From: Firmicutes bacterium UBA5486
Lineage (GTDB): Bacteria; Bacillota; UBA4882; UBA10575
Length of the DNA: 6,776 nucleotides
Assembly (NCBI GenBank): GCA_002427045.1
Contig: DIPO01000052.1
Location: 9,397 to 16,172 of the forward strand
Direction: 5' to 3'
Shown here: piece after piece, positions 6,060 to 6,776 of the stretch
How the letters are laid out: each line of letters begins with the position of its first letter
Numbering within the stretch: position 1 is the stretch's first letter
Position numbers and translations under genes: made by a program
The notes under the pieces: model-generated
What the model saw: only the letters and a program-made list of their open reading frames with translations
Database searches by the model: none
Told to the model about the DNA's origin: nothing

Positions 6060-6776
6060 CTAAAGAATAATTACTTCACGCCTAAATGATGATAATTCTT
6101 CCGCTGCTTCCTTGCCAACTACAATACAGTCTTCAAAGCGGAAGCCCATTTTTTTGCTGGCTAAAAACATATCAGCATGAAAGGTCATGTTTTCTTCCAA
6201 TACAAATTTAGAATTAGTCTCTACAAACGGATATTCACATTCCATTTGTCCACAACCATGAGCTGGCCCATAAAGAATAGTATCACCATACCCGCGTTCA
6301 GTGATGAAACCATGGACTTGCTTAGCAACATCAGAAGCCCGTACTCCACTACGCATTAGCTCAATGGTTAAGTTTTCTGCATCACAGCCCATTTGCATAA
6401 ATTGTCTAATCTCATCTGCACATTCTCCTAGGACAACCGGGCGGGCAACACTTGTGCTATAACCTTCAACTTTAGCCCCGATTTGTACATGAACAATCTC
6501 ACCCTTTTGAATTTTCCGGTGAGTAGGACGGCTAATCGCCTGAATCGAATTGGGCCCACTACAACACCAAATTGGATATCCTATCGCTTCCGCTCCCGCA
6601 TCCAACATTGCTGCGGTAGCAATCGCAACCACTTGGACCTCTGTCATTCCCGGTCTAATCTTGTCTAAGACTGCTTTAAACCCAAGCTCGGAAATACGGG
6701 CAGATTCTTTTAAACACTGGATCTCAGCCGGGCTTTTGATTAAAGTAACTTTGCGTACTAAATCATCAGCTTCCAG
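6060..6776 (-). CDS. M24-family (aminopeptidase P/creatinase fold) protein, 5' end outside the window, metal ligands altered
   Basis: The reading frame is open from the stop at 6060 to the window edge at 6776 (238 codons visible), so the gene is partial; the ATG at 6645-6647 is internal. The visible part begins within a typical M24 linker (LIKSPAEIQCLKESARI) and covers the pita-bread catalytic domain: GMTEVQVV, CSGPNS, EIVHVQIGA, EGYSTSVARP, GPAHGCGQMECEYP, MTFHADMF and RFEDCIVV. Aligned with E. coli PepP, the first two metal Asp are Gln (6483-6485) and Ser (6450-6452), the first His is kept (6258-6260), the second conserved His is Cys (6237-6239), the first Glu is Asp (6171-6173) and the last Glu is kept (6132-6134). 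A working two-metal Xaa-Pro peptidase is therefore unlikely. Creatinase shows that this fold can hydrolyse C-N bonds without metal, so a creatinase-like amidinohydrolase or other hydrolase is the better guess. It lies 133 nt upstream of araB on the same strand. Confidence 0.88.
   Translation of the reverse strand: MEADDLVRKVTLIKSPAEIQCLKESARISELGFKAVLDKIRPGMTEVQVVAIATAAMLDAGAEAIGYPIWCCSGPNSIQAISRPTHRKIQKGEIVHVQIGAKVEGYSTSVARPVVLGECADEIRQFMQMGCDAENLTIELMRSGVRASDVAKQVHGFITERGYGDTILYGPAHGCGQMECEYPFVETNSKFVLEENMTFHADMFLASKKMGFRFEDCIVVGKEAAEELSSFRREVIIL

Overview
The window looks like chromosomal DNA of a low-to-mid-GC, probably spore-forming and anaerobic member of the Bacillota (Clostridia or Limnochordia-like). 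The reasons are strong AGGAGG-type ribosome binding sites, short leaders, a ferritin-like protein of a type common in Clostridia, and overall codon use. The exact genus cannot be read from the sequence. There is no rRNA, tRNA, CRISPR array or transposase gene.

Layout. (1) 1-830: a lone + strand gene for a small exported protein with two degenerate copies of a G-x-x-W-x-x-I-A module and a lysine tail. (2) 831-990: a convergent gap holding a possible structured RNA or REP-like hairpin and a terminator-like stem. (3) 991-1533, minus strand: a ferritin-like diiron protein with two ExxH motifs. (4) 1534-1844: a divergent control region with candidate promoters and an 8-bp inverted repeat next to the next gene's ribosome binding site. 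(5) 1845-4138, + strand: a translationally coupled pair (ATGA overlap). It encodes an asparagine-synthetase-like ATP-pyrophosphatase with a degenerate N-terminal glutaminase half, and a nine-cysteine YkgJ-like protein. (6) 4139-4246: a convergent gap with a good intrinsic terminator for the minus strand. (7) 4247-6776, minus strand: L-ribulokinase (araB), preceded upstream by the 3' part of an M24 (aminopeptidase P/creatinase fold) gene that runs off the window. The 133-nt gap between them carries a perfect 13-bp inverted repeat flanking a candidate -10 element.

How the genes fit together. The araB/M24 pair probably belongs to a sugar or small-molecule catabolic operon that continues to the right; no araA, araD or transporter is visible. 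The asparagine-synthetase-like/YkgJ-like pair looks like a two-gene unit in which an ATP-using amide- or adenylate-forming enzyme works with a metal-binding Cys protein; its substrate is unknown. The ferritin-like gene diverges from this pair and may share control signals with it, but no functional link is proven.

Most worth a second look: the M24 protein has lost several metal ligands; the synthetase-like protein has its would-be nucleophile Cys at position 3 behind a Leu; the araB upstream inverted repeat has a shortened relative about 5 kb away in the 831-990 gap; and the structured-RNA candidate at 845-928.
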